Under the pieces are notes generated by a model. The model did no database searches and had not been told where the DNA came from. It saw only the letters and a program-made list of their open reading frames with translations. Positions 63,876 through 64,000 of a DNA stretch of 64,000 nt are shown here, piece after piece (position 1 is the stretch's first letter; every line of letters begins with the position of its first letter). The stretch spans positions 21,816,886 to 21,880,885 of the forward strand of contig OZ022589.1 in NCBI GenBank assembly GCA_963669155.1, given 5' to 3'. Origin of the DNA: Arbacia lixula. Its lineage: Eukaryota; Echinodermata; Echinoidea; Arbacioida; Arbaciidae. A program made the translations under genes and the position numbers.

Positions 63876-64000
63876 GGTTTATTTGTGCCAGATGTACTGC
63901 TGCGTTATGGTACTTTGATGTATCAATTGTGTAAAAAAAAACACCACGTGGTATGCAGAGAGCTAATCAAGATTATTGAAGCGGGGTCTTTAACTCATTA

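Overview
The window looks like a piece of a marine invertebrate nuclear genome. It has AT-rich DNA, intron-rich genes with GT-AG junctions, many microsatellites, many short palindromic DNA transposons, and one 200-base assembly gap (58494-58693). The four conserved genes are animal genes that read like deuterostome orthologues. An echinoderm is my best guess; this is inference from gene content and repeat style, and no species was identified.

Four protein-coding genes were assembled by hand from exons whose splice phases all agree. From left to right: (1) a GH3 domain protein (GHDC), minus strand, nine exons, 10341 to 322, 652 codons; (2) RBM48, an RRM protein of the minor spliceosome, plus strand, six exons, 15872 to 20413, 531 codons; (3) glycylpeptide N-tetradecanoyltransferase (NMT), minus strand, thirteen exons, 40162 to 25944, 511 codons; (4) calaxin (CLXN/EFCAB1), a calcium sensor of outer-arm dynein, plus strand, starting at 40479, five firm exons to 45145 and a probable last exon at 55897-55941. 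GHDC and RBM48 are head to head, RBM48 and NMT are tail to tail, and NMT and CLXN are head to head with only 316 bases between start codons. That short spacer holds a perfect NRF1-type palindrome and is probably a bidirectional promoter. The four genes do not form one pathway; they are housekeeping and ciliary neighbours.

Between GHDC and RBM48 a 3.86 kb element with terminal inverted repeats (11695-15553) sits inside a GATA microsatellite. It encodes nothing I recognise, but carries eight copies of a 14-base motif (GTAACRTCCGAAAC), seven of them next to a GTTAAC. A ninth, near-identical copy lies just beyond the GHDC stop codon. This is the best candidate here for something undescribed.

GHDC intron 1 holds the 3' half of an R2-type LINE. 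NMT intron 1 holds a large foldback element and a tandem pair of hairpin-bearing repeats that carry promoter-like motifs. The RBM48 terminal exon is triplicated at an exact 188-base period. The long last CLXN intron holds two minisatellite-like arrays and a repeat element inserted into another copy of itself. At least ten small palindromic or TIR families occur, several in two or three copies. After CLXN (55942-64000) I see no gene, only microsatellites, a perfect 165-base palindrome with a related TIR element, and two more foldback elements.
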